The notes under the pieces were generated by a model. The model did not search any database. It was given only the letters and a program-made list of their open reading frames with translations, and had not been told where the DNA came from. A program made the position numbers and the translations under genes. This document shows positions 32,700 through 45,709 of a stretch of DNA of 64,000 nt, in pieces; the first letter of the stretch is position 1, and every line of letters starts with the position of its first letter. The stretch comes from Lotus japonicus (taxonomy: Eukaryota > Streptophyta > Magnoliopsida > Fabales > Fabaceae): NCBI RefSeq assembly GCF_012489685.1, contig NC_080043.1, positions 48,561,127 through 48,625,126 on the forward strand. Reading direction: 5' to 3'.

Positions 32700-34265
32700 C
32701 TACGACATTGCTTTTCCCGGATGGTACTGTAGAGTGAACTCATAGTTCTGCAGGAATTCCATCCACCTCCGCTGCCTCATGTTCAGATCCTTCTGATCAA
32801 ATAAGTACTTTAAGCTCTTATGATCGCTGTAGATCGTGAACGTACTGCCATAGAGGTAGTGTCTCCAAATCTTGAGAGCATAAACTATGGCAGCCAACTC
32901 CAAGTCATGTGTGGGGTAGTTCTTCTCATGAGTCTTCAACTGCCTTGAAGCATAGGCAATTGCTTTCTTATCTTGCATCATTACACACCCCAAACCATTG
33001 TGTGACGCATCACAATACACGTCATAAGGTTCTCCTTCCTTAGGTAAAGCTAGTATGGGTGCGGTGGTCAGCCGCTTCTTCAACTCCTGGAAACTAGCCT
33101 CACACTTCTCCGTCCACGCAAACGGTTGATTCTTCTTTGTCAACTGGGTCAACGACGAAGTCAACTTTGCGTAATCTTTGACGAATCGTCTATAGTAGCC
33201 AGCAAGCCCAACAAAACTTCTGATGTCGCTTGCTGTCTTTGGTTGCTCCCATGAAAGAATCGTCTCGATCTTGCTAGGGTCCACTGCCACACCCTGATTT
33301 GATATGACATGCCCCAAAAATTTCACCTCCTCCATCCAAAACTCACACTTTTAGCCGTTCGCATACAACTGTTTCCCTCGCAACACGCCCAATACCTGGC
33401 GCAGATGCTCCTCATGTTCCTCTCTACTCTTCGAGTAGATGAGGATGTCATCGATGCATACTACCACGAACTTGTCCAGGAAGGGTCTGAACACTTTGTT
33501 CATGTAGTCCATGAACACTGCGGGTGCATTAGTAACTCCAAACGACATCACAAGATATTCATAATGCCCGTATCGAGTCCTGAATGCGGTTTTCTAGATG
33601 TCAGATTCCTTAACTCGGATCTGATGGTATCCTGACTTAAGATCTATCTTCGAGAAAATCACCGCTCCTCTAAGTTGATCCATTAAGTCGTCTATCCGAG
33701 GCATCGGATAACGGTTCTTCACTGTCACCTTATTCAGCTGCCGGTAATCCACACACAATCTGGACTTCCCATCCTTCTTCTTTACCAATAGCACAGGTGC
33801 ACCCCATGGCGATACGCTAGGTCGAATGAATCCCTTTGAGGATAGATCATCCAACTGCTTTGCCAATTCTGCCAACTCCGCTGGGGCCATACGATAAGGT
33901 GCCATTGATATTGGTCCAGTACCGGGCACAATGTCAATAGAGAACTCCGTCTCTCTGACTGGTGGTAAGCCGGGTACATCTTCTGGGAACACATCGACAT
34001 ACTCCTGTACCACCAAGATATTGCGCACATCACCATCATGTTTCGCTTCGGCAACGATAGAGTTCACATACGCCGGTGATCCCTTTCCCAAGTTGTACGA
34101 GTTTAAGTAATCCGTAACGCCGGGATTTGGGAATACTACCGCCTTGTTAGCACAATCTAAGAGCACGTGATATTGCGCTAACCAATCCATTCCCAAGATC
34201 ACATCCAGCTCTTTGAGCTCTAAACAGACGAGGTTCGCAAAGAACTTCCGATCCTCGTAAACCAA
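32700..34265 (-). pseudogene. Protease tail, RT and RNase H (second family), broken
   Basis: Contains [16 protein letters not shown] (end of the protease region), [31 protein letters not shown], catalytic [22 protein letters not shown] and RNase H with [52 protein letters not shown]. In-frame stops are at 33594 (TAG where relatives read DIQKTAF) and 33351 (TAA in YANG-KCEF). The 5' end is out of frame with gag because of a 1-nt change near 34255. The copy is inactive. Confidence 0.87.
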
Positions 34266-35583
34266 CGGACACCGTATGTGTAACTAATCGATCAGCGGCA
34301 GGGGTTGTCACCACCAGATCGAAGGGTAGGTTAGCAGTCAGTAACCCTAACCTCTTCACACAATCCTCAGCAATGAATGAGTGTGTAGCACCCGAATCAA
34401 ATAAAACCATTAGTGATGTTCCAGCAATAAGACACGTACCCTGGATAAGGTCATCAGTAACAGCGGCCTGTTCGCCAGAAATAGCAAAGACACGACCTGG
34501 AGCAGATGGTCGTCTCCCTCTGGCAGTATTCAGCACTAGCTCAGCTATAGCAGCACTCGGGCAATTTCTCTCCACATGTCCTGGTTTTCGGCATCTCCAG
34601 CATACAATCTCCTTGCCACATTCATTAGCATAGTGTCCTTTCTCATTGCACTTGTAGCAGGTCACATCTTCCTTTGAAACAGGGGTTGCTCCCCTCACAG
34701 CATTTGGCACTTGGGCAGCTGGGCGCTGGTAAGGCTTTCTCATTGGCGCCTTGCCCTTATCGAACTTCCCCATTGATCTCTGTCCATTGAATCTTCCCGG
34801 TTGATTCTGTCCCGGGCGCACTATTCCTCCGCTCTCTGTACGGCCTCTTTGCCTGTTCTCCATAGCCTCGACTTCACGAGCCTTCTCAACCAGCTGTTGA
34901 TAGACCCTGATTCCCAAAGGCCTCACAGCCTTCTCAATCTCATTCCTCAATCCGCGCATAAACCTGTTGCACAGATAAGCCTCATCCACCTGGTTCTGGA
35001 AGAAACGAAAGTGTTTGGATAAGGCTTCAAAACGTGCAGCATATTCCCCCACGGACGTAGGTCCTTGCCTCAAACTGAGGAACTTGTTCTCCATTTCTTC
35101 CCTAGCTGTCTCCGGGAAGTACTTGTCCATGAAAGCCTTCCTGAAAGACCCCCAGGTGATGGCCTCATGATTGGCCGTCATCAGCTATCTGGCACTACGC
35201 CACCAATACTCGGCATCACCCTTCAGCATGAAAGTTGCCAAGTTGACCTTCTCGGCATCCGGGGTATGGAGTGCCTCAAAGATCTTCTCCATCTCCTGAA
35301 CCCATAGGTCAGCCTTCTCGGGTTCAGCTTCGCCCTGAAACTTGGGCGGTGCGTGCCGGTTGAAATCTGTTCTCATGCGAATCTGATCTTGAGCCAATTC
35401 CCTCTCGGCTCGCAGAGCTCTCCGAGCTTCTTCCTCAGCTCTCCTATTATTCTCTTCAGCCTCTCGCTGAGCCTGGGCTGCAGTCTGGGAAGTAGCAACG
35501 GCGACCTGCTGGGCGACGACTTGCGCCAGCTGGGCCATAGCCTGGGCCAACTGAGCATTAGTGGGGTCCTGTCTTGGAGGCAT
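34147..35583 (-). pseudogene. Gag, zinc knuckles and protease (second family), one internal stop
   Basis: Starts at ATG 35583 (MPPRQDPTNAQLAQAMAQL), followed by a Gln/Ala/Arg-rich helix and the capsid region (DRHAPPKFQGEAEP-like, WVQEMEKIFEALHTPD, WWRSAR). A TAG at 35184 interrupts the frame, which then continues (LMTANHEAITWGSFRKAFM, LSLRQGPTSVGEYAARFEAL). Two CCHC knuckles (CYKCNEKGHYANEC, CWRCRKPGHVERNC) and an intact protease site [11 protein letters not shown] follow. The frame leaves pol near 34255. An acceptor-like TTCTATTTCAAGCAG lies directly upstream of the ATG. Confidence 0.85.
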
Positions 35584-35835
35584 CCTGCTTGAAATAGAAC
35601 CACAATCTAATGTAAGTGCCCACAATATTAATTAACTTCAAAAGTAAAATTTAAACTACCTTACCCCAAGTACCACGGCAATGGTACTAACTTCAGAAAA
35701 TCTCAACAAAGCAACCATCTTACCACGCAATTCTACCCAACCTCACCGCGGAAAACTTAGAACTTTTCAATACAAACAGCAACGAGTTCCAACTCGTGTG
35801 CCGAAAACCCCTAGTGCTCTGGTTTCTCAACCGGA

Positions 35836-35847
35836 GCTCTGATACCA
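35836..35847 (-). other. Primer binding site (tRNA-iMet), second-family chromovirus
   Basis: The minus strand reads TGGTATCAGAGC, three bases from the 5' LTR boundary at 35851. Confidence 0.93.
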
Positions 35848-35850
35848 TAA

Positions 35851-38547
35851 TGTAACGCCCCGATTTCTCGAGTGTCACACAGTAACCAACTTTCACAAAT
35901 AATTTTCGCCGATTTCATTACTTATCTTGATTAGGTGATAAAAGACCATTTTCTCTTTAGAAAACTCTTGAATACCACGTTTTAGAAACCTCATTAATGT
36001 TCCCCCGATTTACAACTTTAACCAGAAACAACAGATTAATGAAAACGGTTTGAATTAAATTCATGAACGGATTCGAACATAATCTATCACTGTCATAAAA
36101 CCAACTGTAAATAAAAGAAATGTCGTGTCCACACCCAAGTGTGGAAAAACCACGGTGAAAGTAAACTGTGTGCATCAAATAATCAAAGTTTCATAAAGCT
36201 TAACAAAAATTAAAGTAAGGTTCTAAAATGAATGCTCGCTCTCATAGGGTCCCCCAGTCATGCCATCACTGTCCCGGTCGCTCTGCAGGGTCGTCCTTTG
36301 GTCTCTCGTCCTCAACAGCCTGTCTTCTCTTTCTTGGTCTTGGTCCAACCAAATTGTTGTGTATCCACCGTGCGCCTCCACCGTATCGACGTGGTCCCGT
36401 AACTGAAGCATCAGACTTGTCACAGGGCACGAACTCAGCTGGCGACTCCCCGAATCCCTCGTTCTCAAGTTGGTGGAATCTAGCAGGCGGATAGGGCATA
36501 TCAATGACTCCCCCTTCAATCGTTCGGACCTCCACCAAGTTTCCGTCCCTGTCCATCCTCATTAAGCTCACATCCCCGACATAGACTTTTCGAGTCCCGG
36601 AGGAGTCGGCTCTCCAGGCCCGATCGTCAAGCTGACTATCAAGTCTCAGTGTCCAGTGATGGACGTGCGTCGTCGTCGTGGACGTCATCTACCCTCCCCC
36701 CTTCCCAAATAACACATAACACAAAAAGCAAGGTCAGGTCTAAAAGAAAAACACATAGCAAGATAAATAAAATTATTCAACTTCCAATTAAATAATTAAC
36801 TCTTTCACATTAGGGTTCCTATAGTTAGTAGGTCATCGAACGGAACCTCACTTCACACAACCCACCAAAACTTCCATGGCCATCTTCGTGCTTCCGCAGA
36901 GGCACGGTTATCACGGTGACCGCAGTCAACCAATTCACGTGGAGCCGCAATGATCCACAAAAGTTCATGGTGACCGCAGTCAACCAAATCACGTGAAGCC
37001 ACACCGGCCCACAAGGTTCACGGGAGACCGCAGTCAACCCAAATAACTCCCTCGCGTGCAAGCCCATCGTTCTCATGGACCATAGTCTACCTGACCTATG
37101 TCCGCTAATTAATTTCACTTGCAAACGAGTCACAACATTGTTAATTCTCTTTCTCTTTGTTCTTAAGGCTCTAAAGTCAAACCTAGAGTCTTAATTTCAT
37201 ATCGCAGAAATAAAACACAATCCAAGCGCCCAAGGGAATTACAGCTGGATGAGCGACCCTGAACACTTATTCAAATAACAATATAGTTTGCTAAAGAAAC
37301 GCATAACCATCAACGCATAATCATTCACTCAAGCATAGCATATCATGGTAAGTTCATCGGCAAGGTACCATGCGACTCACATCATCAAGACGGAAGGAAA
37401 ATTCACCGAACCCCCAAGAATTAGGGTTCGGCCGAACCCTCCCATGGCTCTATGGTTTTCAAAATAATTTTCCTTCCTTCCCCCTTGATCATGGCAATCA
37501 TGGTACAGCCCCAACAACCCAAATATCCACTCAAAATTTCAGAACCAAACATTTAGCAAGGATCATGTTATAACAAGTGTAAAACAGCACAAAACTTAAC
37601 AAATACCATGGCAACTCGCATAGAATCATAGACTCAGATCATAACCCACGTTGAGGATCATATTCATGGCTGTTCAAGAGAAAAATTCCAGCAAGCAAGC
37701 ATGTACAAGAAATCATGCAAAAACAGTACAAACTCAAGTTGTTTCTCATGGCAATTCATGGCATATTCCCTAAAGAACCTACCCATTCCTAGGACCAGCC
37801 CTTACCTTGGGTTCTTGGTCTGAAAAAGAGAAAAGATGCAGGTTCAGAGCTCAGTTGCTTGCTGTCCACGTCCCTCTCTTCCCTCCTACTCGAGCTCTCT
37901 CTCTCTCGCAGGTCTCCCTCTCTCTCTCGCGCGCGCACAAGGTGGCGGTGGTGGCTTGGTCGGCGGCGGCTAAGGGTGCAAGGGGTGGTTCTCTCACTCT
38001 TTTCTCTTCTGTTTTCTTTACGTAAGGAGTGCAAGGGTTTATGTTTCAGAACTGAATGGAAAAGAAACTAGTTTCCCCCCCTTTACCCCTCTTGAACCCG
38101 CAACGCACACAACCTAGTGGGCTAGGGTTTCAATTTTCTTTTCAAGCCCGAACCATGCCCAAACCCTTGACCCATCAATTTAGCTCTTAATCTGGTCTAA
38201 ACACAATTAAAAACCAAGTCCTTTTATGTAAAAACAGAAGCAAAATCGGAATTAAAATAAAAACACCTCAATTAGTTCGCTGGTACTGTACAGCCTGAAC
38301 GACAATCACTAAAATGCGAATATCTCGAGCTACAGAGGTCGGAATGACCTGATTCCACTTCGAGAATTTTCTAAACTTAAAGGGCGACAACTCTCATGAA
38401 GGAAGTTTTCCCAAATGAAGTCGGTAAGACCCTCTAAAATTCGCACAAGTTGACCGTTCTAATCTGCCAGTTATCAAACATTAGCTAAAACTCCAATTTT
38501 ATTCAAACTTTCATAAAATTGTTCCAAATTGAACTTAGTGCCTTACA
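35851..38547 (-). repeat. 5' LTR of the second-family chromovirus (2697 bp)
   Basis: TGTAAGGCAC (38547) to GGGGCGTTACA (35851) on the minus strand. It carries the intact form of the LTR ORF (36266-36688), the 55-60 bp repeats (about 36911-37041) and the CT-rich run near 37888-37935. Confidence 0.92.
36266..36688 (-). CDS. LTR-internal ORF, 140 residues (second family), function unknown
   Basis: Complete frame from ATG 36688 to the stop at 36266, lying 0.4-0.8 kb before the LTR 3' end, the same relative place as 25128-25610 in the other family. An ungapped stretch of about 43 residues starting at Trp 26 or so (WRADSSGTRKVYVGDV onward) shares W, D, G, R, Y, G, R, D-R, G-N-L and V with the other family's WVVDPAGHRAIYTGRI region, although the DNA around it does not align by eye. 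Near the C-terminus there is a basic cluster (GPRPRKRRQ) that could be a nuclear localisation signal. No known domain recognised. Confidence 0.5.
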   Translation of the reverse strand: MTSTTTTHVHHWTLRLDSQLDDRAWRADSSGTRKVYVGDVSLMRMDRDGNLVEVRTIEGGVIDMPYPPARFHQLENEGFGESPAEFVPCDKSDASVTGPRRYGGGARWIHNNLVGPRPRKRRQAVEDERPKDDPAERPGQ

Positions 38548-38552
38548 GTTTA

Positions 38553-40882
38553 TCGACGACATTCTGATTTACTCAAAGGATGCTAAGAACCATGAGGAAC
38601 ACCTGTGCCAAGTTTTGCAAGTACTGAGGGAGAAGAAGCTGTACGCTAATCCTTCCAAGTGTCAATTTTGGCTTGAAGAAGTTAAGTTCTTAGGTCATGT
38701 TATCTCTAAAGAAGGTATAGCTGTGGATCCAGCAAAGGTAGAGACAGTATTGACATGGGAACAGCCAAAGACTGTGACGGAAATCAGAAGTTTTGTTGGT
38801 TTGGCTGGATACTATCGTCGTTTCATCGAGAACTTTGCCAAGATTGTTGGACCTTTGACTCAACTTACGAGGAAGGATCAACCTTTTGCATGGACCGAAG
38901 CTTATGAAACAAGTTTCCAGACGATGAAGGAACGTTTGACAACGTCACCTGTACTAGTTCTGCCACAACCAGAGGAACCGTATGAGGTCTACTGTGATGC
39001 TTTGCATCAAGGTTTGGGATGTGTGCTGATGCAACATCGGAAAGTTGTAGCTTATGCTTCACGACAACTGAAGACTCACGAGAAGAATTATCCAACTCAT
39101 GATTTAGAGCTAGCTGCCATCGTATTTTCACTGAAGATCTGGAGACATTACCTATATGGATGCACTTTTACCATATTCAGTGATCACAAGAGTTTGAAAT
39201 ATCTGTTTGACCAGAAGAAGCTGAACATGAGACAGCGAAGATGGATGGAATTCATCAAGGATTATGAATTTACTTTGCAATATCATCCTGGAAAGGCTAA
39301 TGTTGTTGCTGATGCCTTGAGCAGGAAGATGCATATCTCATCGATGATGGTTAAAGAGATGCAATTGCTGGAACAATTTCGAGATTTGTGCTTAGACGTG
39401 AGATCATCCGAGGGAGAACTGAAGTTCGGTATGATCAGGATCGCAAATGGATTGATGGAAGAAATCCGAGACCAACAGTTACAAGATGAATTTCTACTCG
39501 GGAAAAGGAATTTGGTAATTCAGGGTAAGGACCCAGAATTCAAGGTAGGAAATGATAATATCCTGCGGTGTAAGGATAGAGTTTGCGTACCTAACAACCC
39601 AGACTTGAGGAGGTTGATTATGGACGAAGGTCACAAGAGCAAGTTGAGCATTCATCCTGGAATGAAAAAGATGTACCAAGACTTGAAGATGAATTTTTGG
39701 TGAACAGGAATGAAGAGACAAGTGGCTGAGTATGTAGTTGCGTGTTTAACATGTCAGAAAGCGAAAGTGGAACATCAGAAACCTTCGGGTATGTTACAAA
39801 GTTTGGATGTACCAGAATGGAAATGGGACAGCATATCGATGGATTTTGTCGTAGCTTTGCCCAGAACTCAGAAAGGTTATGATTCGATTTGGGTAATAGT
39901 GGATCGATTAACCAAGTCGGCTCATTTTATACCTGTGAGAACTACCTACATTGTGGAGAAACTGTCGGAGATTTACATAGCTGAGATTGTACGCCTTCAT
40001 GGGGTACCGACTAGTATTGTTTCTGACCGAGACCCAAAATTTACTTCACATTTTTGGGGAGCTCTTCAGGAGGCATTGGGAACGAGGCTGAGATTAAGTT
40101 CTGCTTATCACCCACAGACCGATGAACAGACTGAGAGAACTATCCAATCATTGGAAGACTTACTACGAGCTTAAATTTTGGACAACAAGGGTAGTTGGGA
40201 TAATCTATTGCCATTGATTGAGTTCACTTACAACAACAGTTTTCATACGAGCATAGGTATGGCACCGTATGAAGCTTTGTATGGCCGCAAGTGTCGAACA
40301 CCTTTGTGTTGGTATCAAGATGGGGAGAATTTGTTAGTTGGACCAGAACTTCTGCAACAGACAACCGAGAAGATCAAACACATCAGAGAGAAGATGAAGA
40401 CTTCTCAAAGTAGACAGAAAAGTTATGTCGATCAGAGGCGCAGAACTCTAGAATTTGAAGAAGGAGATCATGTGTTTCTGCGAGTTACACAGACTATAGG
40501 AGTTGGACGAGCGATTAAGTCAAGGAAACTTACGCCAAAGTTTATTGGACCTTACCAGATTACTCGTCGTATAGGACCAGTTGCTTACCAGATTGCACTA
40601 CCACCATTTTTATCAAACATTCACGATGTGTTTCATGTGTCGCAACTGGGGAAGTATATTGCGGATTCGACCCATGTTATCGAACTTGATGACATCGAGT
40701 TGAAGGATGACCTGTCATTTGAGACGCCGCCAATTAGCATTGGTGACACAAGGATAAAACAGTTGAGGGGAAAAGAGATTGTGTTGGTGAAAGTCATTTG
40801 GAACAAGGACACTGGTGATGCGACATGGGAACTGAAGGAAAAGATCAAGGAACAGTATCCGGAACTTTTTGTTGAACCTTAA
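38553..40882 (+). pseudogene. RT C-terminal half, RNase H, integrase and chromodomain tail (right chromovirus)
   Basis: Resumes at the catalytic IDDILIYSK right after the TSD copy. RT thumb ([18 protein letters not shown]), RNase H ([15 protein letters not shown], where Ser is usual for Leu; [27 protein letters not shown]), the linker to [16 protein letters not shown], integrase zinc region and core ([33 protein letters not shown]), and the chromodomain-like end at 40882. Stops at 39701 (TGA in place of Trp of FWWPG) and 40172 (TAA in RACVLD) divide it. The frame is otherwise continuous, making this the better preserved of the two recombinant copies. Confidence 0.88.
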
Positions 40883-43167
40883 GTTTCAAGGACGAAACTT
40901 TCTTTTTGGAGGGTAGTAATGTGAGACCCAAGTTTTTAAGTTTGGAATAAACCGAATAAAATTCCTTTTCACGATTAATTTGATGTAACGTGAAAGAAAA
41001 CCTGAACAAGTGTTTATTGAATGGAATAAATTTGTGAAGGAGAAAGTTCAGGAAAAAGCTAAGGATTGTATCAAAGTCGATAAAAGTTATAGCACGATTA
41101 GTATTCGCTTAAACCTAGGTCAAGAACGCTAGTAAATAGCTAATTTACACTTTAAGACACGATGGAAACTAATTCCAAAAATCTTTAGAGAAATGTTAGA
41201 ACTTCTCTTATTCGTTTATAAACAAGTGTTTCGATACGAAACCCTGGAATGTACGAACGTCAAATTCCAATACTCGGAAGTTTGCCGAAACTAAAACCCT
41301 GATAGTTCAAGAAACCTAAAATCAACGGACGATAAAGACTTTTTCTATTCAGAGCTTCAAACGAAGATTCCACACGCATAGCCTATTTCTCTTGATATTT
41401 CTAATCTTTCTTCAGAACGAAGTTTTCTCATCCGATATCAACTGCAAAAAGTAACTTTTCGGGTAAAATCGATTTACACCGACTTTTGATCGTTTGATTT
41501 AATTCCAAGAAACCTGATTTGAGTTCTGGAATTCTGTCGCCAGAACCTATCTCAGAATTCTCCGAGGAATACGTAGGAAAAATCGGAATCGCGAAATTTT
41601 CATTTTTCCAAATTTTACAAAACCGATAAATAGCAAGAAAATGAAATATTTTCAAAAACCCACCCCATTTTCTTCCCAAACCCGCGAGCAAGCCAAGGAG
41701 AGGAGGAGGAAGTGATTTTCGCCATTTCTTGCCCGATTGCTGCACCGTTCATTGCTAATCTAAGACTTCGAGGTATAGATACTATCTCTCACTTCTGATC
41801 GTCAATTCTGTCGTCTTTCTCTATGTCTTTCTGTGCTCAAAGTTTTGAGCTTTTTGTAAAACTGTCCAAATAACTCGATTTCTCTGTCTAAACTTATTCC
41901 CTGCATGCCCAAGAGCGTGTTTAGCGGATTACATTTTGCCGAATGTCGCCAAAATGCCGCCGGAATTCATTTCTGTTGGAAAAACCCATTTCTGGACAAA
42001 GTCTCATCCTTTAAGCTGAAAATTCACGACTTAGCTTAGCGCTAGTAGGATTAGTCGTCATAAACGTCGTTGGTGACGTCCCCATCCCATTTGTTTTTCG
42101 AAAATCCAGTTTTGAAATTCCGAGCTGAAAATAATGACCAAAATACCCCTGCGACAGTTTTCGATCCGAAAATTTTTCTGAGCATAGATTCGTCTTAGTT
42201 ACGGCTAATGATAACCTAGGAACCAAGTTTGATCGAAGAAAAATCGGCCCCCCCAATTGTGAAAAGTGGCCGAGAGCTCCTCATTAGAGGGGGGGGGGGA
42301 AATTTTGTTTTTCGAAAACTTGTCTTAACGCGTTAGATTGTCGTACTTCGGAGTTTATATTGTTTCGTGTAACCCTAGTACGTATTGTTTGCTGAGTTTA
42401 TGACTCATTGTGATTGATTTCTGTGAATTTGTTCTAAGGTTCGTTTGAGGAACTTTGTGGATTCGAAGAGGAAGTTTGTGAAGGAAAACTTGGTGAGCGA
42501 GCTGGAGAACCTACAGGTGAGGGCTACTCACTGAATACTAAATAATGAATTAGGTGGTGACGATTTCTACTTGAATTACTGTTTATGCACTTGATTGTGT
42601 TTGACTGGGAAAAACGTTTTCTGAGGCTACGGCTGACAATTGATAATCATTTATTGCTTGATTGTTGTTGAGGTTGATTCACATGCTATGTGCTACCTGA
42701 TTAATCTAGGATGTGTGATATTTTCCCTATATGCTAAGTGCTAAATGGTTATTCCTCAATGTATTGATATATGTGCCATGACTGTTGGATTGTATTGTTT
42801 TGAATATGCAAATACACATATATCTGTTGTTCGTCAGAGTGAGGATAACAGGCAGTTATGCCAGAACTTATCGCGAGATTCTGAGAAAGTTTTACGGGAC
42901 GAACAGAGGTTCAGGCCTTGTTGTTGTTTTGATGGATCGAGACCTTCTCTGGGATTTACTTGGGATTATGGGATCTTTTGAACTCATAAGTTTAGAGACA
43001 AAACTAAATGGAAACTATTTTACAAGAAAAATTCATAAGACATTAAACAACCTCTGAATCTTTAAATAATGACCACAATGGAAAATAAGAGCTTAGAACT
43101 TGAATATTAGTTTTGGAAAATGAGAAGTGTCGCCGAGTCCAAGTTTTGAGGAAACTAATGAGTTTCC

Positions 43168-43362
43168 GAGTATGTTGATACTCTTTGCTCGATGAGCAGT
43201 TTTGTGGTTGGACTATCTAAAAGATAAGTCGGGAAAATTAATAAGTTTCCGAGTATGTTGATACTCTTTCGCTCGATGAGCTGATTTGTTGTTGGGCTAT
43301 CTGAAAGATAAGCCGGGAAACGGGTAGTTTCCAAGTACATTGGTACTTTTTGCTCGTTGAGC
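43168..43362 (+). repeat. Triple-hairpin tandem array (right 3' LTR copy)
   Basis: Same three-unit organisation as 24243-24434. The third hairpin II reads GCTCGTTGAGC here, against GCTCGCTGAGC in the 5' LTR, again a loop-only difference. Confidence 0.6.
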
Positions 43363-43595
43363 AGTTTTTGACCATCGGATGGAGATGAGTCGGATGATTC
43401 GAGAAATCATCATGAGATACTTTTTATATTTAATTGTCTTTTGTCGCATAATCGACATTTACCTTAGGGTATTTTTTTAGAGACAATAAGTTAGCTAGAA
43501 CACGTGACGACGTGACGAGTGAGGTCGGAGACGTTGTTTGGCTAATCACGTTGCATTCATGCACTCATTTTGAGGTTAATACACGGTGGGATGCC

Positions 43596-44926
43596 TGTTG
43601 GTCAATTCGCAAGTGTACGAATACCTCCGGGTTTTAAAATATCGAACCACAGGGATTGTGAGTGAGAATTGTTGATTTAAGCCTAAAGTTTGCAAGTTCT
43701 TAAAACAGTAAATTTCAAAGATTGGTTTTGGTTGATTTAGACAAGAGATTTGCAGAAGAGCAATGTTGAAAATGATGCAAATAACAAATGATGGAAAAGT
43801 GCCTTGGGTTGTTGATCATCTAATCCATTTTAGTCCACCTATCCTATGCATGTGAATCCTTGATTTAACTCTTGTTGATATAGCCTATGTACTTACTAGT
43901 TGATTCCTCACAAAAGTAATTCTCTCAAATTGAAAGATAAGCCCAATTCCTTGTGTACTTAAACATTCATAAGAGGTATAATATCATGTATAATCCGGCC
44001 AACAAAACCCTACCCTCACTCTATTCCTAGAAGCAAGTATAGAAGGACCTATTCCAATTCATGTCACTAAATCATAACAAATTTCCATTTGATTATAATC
44101 TAGCCTATAGCAAAGGTGCACCAAAGCTAAACATGCAATAAGGAATTGAAATACAAGATTGAATCAAGACTCATGCATAGAGATAGGATTTACAAACTAA
44201 AATTTCATAGAATCTCTTAACCCAAAGCAAAAAGTAAACTAGCCACTCATGGCTAGTGAATTCATAAAGGAAATGTAAAGAAAACCTGAGAAGAAATACA
44301 AGTTGGAAGCCTCCCTTGGCCCCAAAGTTCTCCTCAGCTCTCAAACTTGATCAAAAATGAGTAAAATGTCCAAAATGTATCAAAGAAATTGGCCTAAGCC
44401 TTATTTATAGGCAAAATGAACGAAACTGGGCGCTCAGGCGCCAATTCAGAGTGCCTGAGCGCCAATTGCATGTTGAAAAAACATGCCTCTGACCCTATTG
44501 GCGCCTAGGCGCCCATTCCCAGCGCCTAGGCGCTTAAGCTCGCCTGAAAATGACTTTTTGGCTTCTGAAACTCCTCTTTTCAATCCTCTTTAAGTTCTTC
44601 ATCAATTCCATGCTTCTTGGCCTTCTTTCTCCTTCAGTTTCTGCACTCCAAACCTAACCAACAAGACAAGGAAGATTCTAGAAGCTCCAAGAGCTCATTA
44701 GCACAAGAGGTCCTTCATAAAACACAACAAAACCATGCAAGTCCTAAAATTTACTTAAAATGCAAGAAAACTACCTATAAAACTACTAAATTACCAAAAC
44801 AAAATAAAGACTAAAGAAAAGAATAAAAATGCATGAGAATGCATGAAACACTACATGAGACTCAACAAAAAGACTCAAAACAACCAAAGAAATGACCCTA
44901 AAAACACTACTAAAATAGGGTCATCA
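43596..44926 (-). mobile_element. Solo LTR inserted in the right 3' LTR (1331 bp)
   Basis: Bounded by TG...CA and TSD ATGCC (43591-43595 and 44927-44931), with no internal coding or PBS. On the minus strand it starts TGATGACCC, has a TATA box GCCTATAAATAA at 44412-44401 and ends near the motif CCCTGTGGTTCGAT and ACACTTGCGAATT. The clean TSD on a lone LTR indicates LTR-LTR recombination removed the internal region. The parental family is not identified from this sequence. Confidence 0.88.
44428..44534 (-). promoter_or_regulatory. Paired palindrome array next to the TATA box of the solo LTR
   Basis: Four GC-rich elements: GGCGCTCAGGCGCC (44429), its inverted partner GTGCCTGAGCGCC (44451), and the perfect palindromes GGCGCCTAGGCGCC (44500) and AGCGCCTAGGCGCT (44521). 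The pair repeats with a period of 70-71 bp, with an AACATGC hairpin between pairs. It lies immediately upstream of the TATA box on the minus strand, in U3. Confidence 0.65.
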
Positions 44927-45391
44927 ATGCCGGACCTCGGTGGATTCTAAAATGGTCATAAGACCCGGATTTCCACATAAGAACACTGCGGTGATTCTTA
45001 GTAGCAGACGAAAATGGCAGGCCTGCGGGTTTACTGCTGATCTGACTACACTTTGTTTGGTATAAGAGACGCCCGAGCAGAAATGGTCCCACCGTGGCTG
45101 GTGTTAGGGCTGACTCGTTGGTGCCCATCCCTCCGGATTGCATCTTGTTCCTTTGCATTTGCATTTCAATCACCATTCATGCTGATTTAGTTGCTGATTG
45201 TATTTGTTACCTGTTAACACTGTTTGAGATATGTTAATTGCCAGCAAATGTTATTTATTCTTATTTGACAGGATATACAATTTATAATGTGTCATTCATA
45301 TCTAAGCCTATGTGGCTACTATTTAAACTTTGCTTATTGGATGTACTATTATGTAACTCTTTGAGTTGACCCTTGCGCGTGCTACCTGTGT

Positions 45392-45709
45392 ATGGGGGGC
45401 TATGTATGCCCTTTTTGTCAGATGTCGATGGCCGATTGGTTCGAGATGGTCGTCCCTTCGGGGGGGACCAGGTTTGAGTTGCTGGACACGGACACCCCGG
45501 GCTCTTGGGTGGTCGACCCCGCCGGTCACCGAGCTATTTACTCGGGGCGAATAATGGAGGACCGCGTGGACCGAATGGGAAACCTGACGCACGGAGTCTT
45601 GAGACGCCACACCGTTAGCTTCAACCTACCACCGGGCGTGCACTGTGGCCCTGGAGTTGTTGTACCACCACCATCATCGCCTGAGGACGAGGAGGACCCT
45701 TCGGAGTAG
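45392..45709 (+). pseudogene. LTR-internal ORF, stop-broken (right 3' LTR)
   Basis: Homologue of 25128-25610 with the same start. A TAG at about 45707 replaces a Glu codon in the acidic stretch SPEDEEDPSE, removing the C-terminal third. Confidence 0.55.

Larger units (their letters stand above)
28395..38547 (-). mobile_element. Second-family chromovirus inserted into the RT gene, complete, 10.2 kb
   Basis: Minus-strand Tekay-like element with LTRs 28395-31086 and 35851-38547, tRNA-iMet PBS, gag-pol with chromodomain-like tail, and TSD GTTTA (28390-28394 and 38548-38552). The LTRs differ at roughly ten or more places in the first 600 bp, so it is clearly older than the element at 9747-21185. 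The polyprotein has at least three in-frame stops and two frameshifts. Its LTRs are not readily alignable with those of the host element, except the LTR ends and the LTR ORF. Confidence 0.93.
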
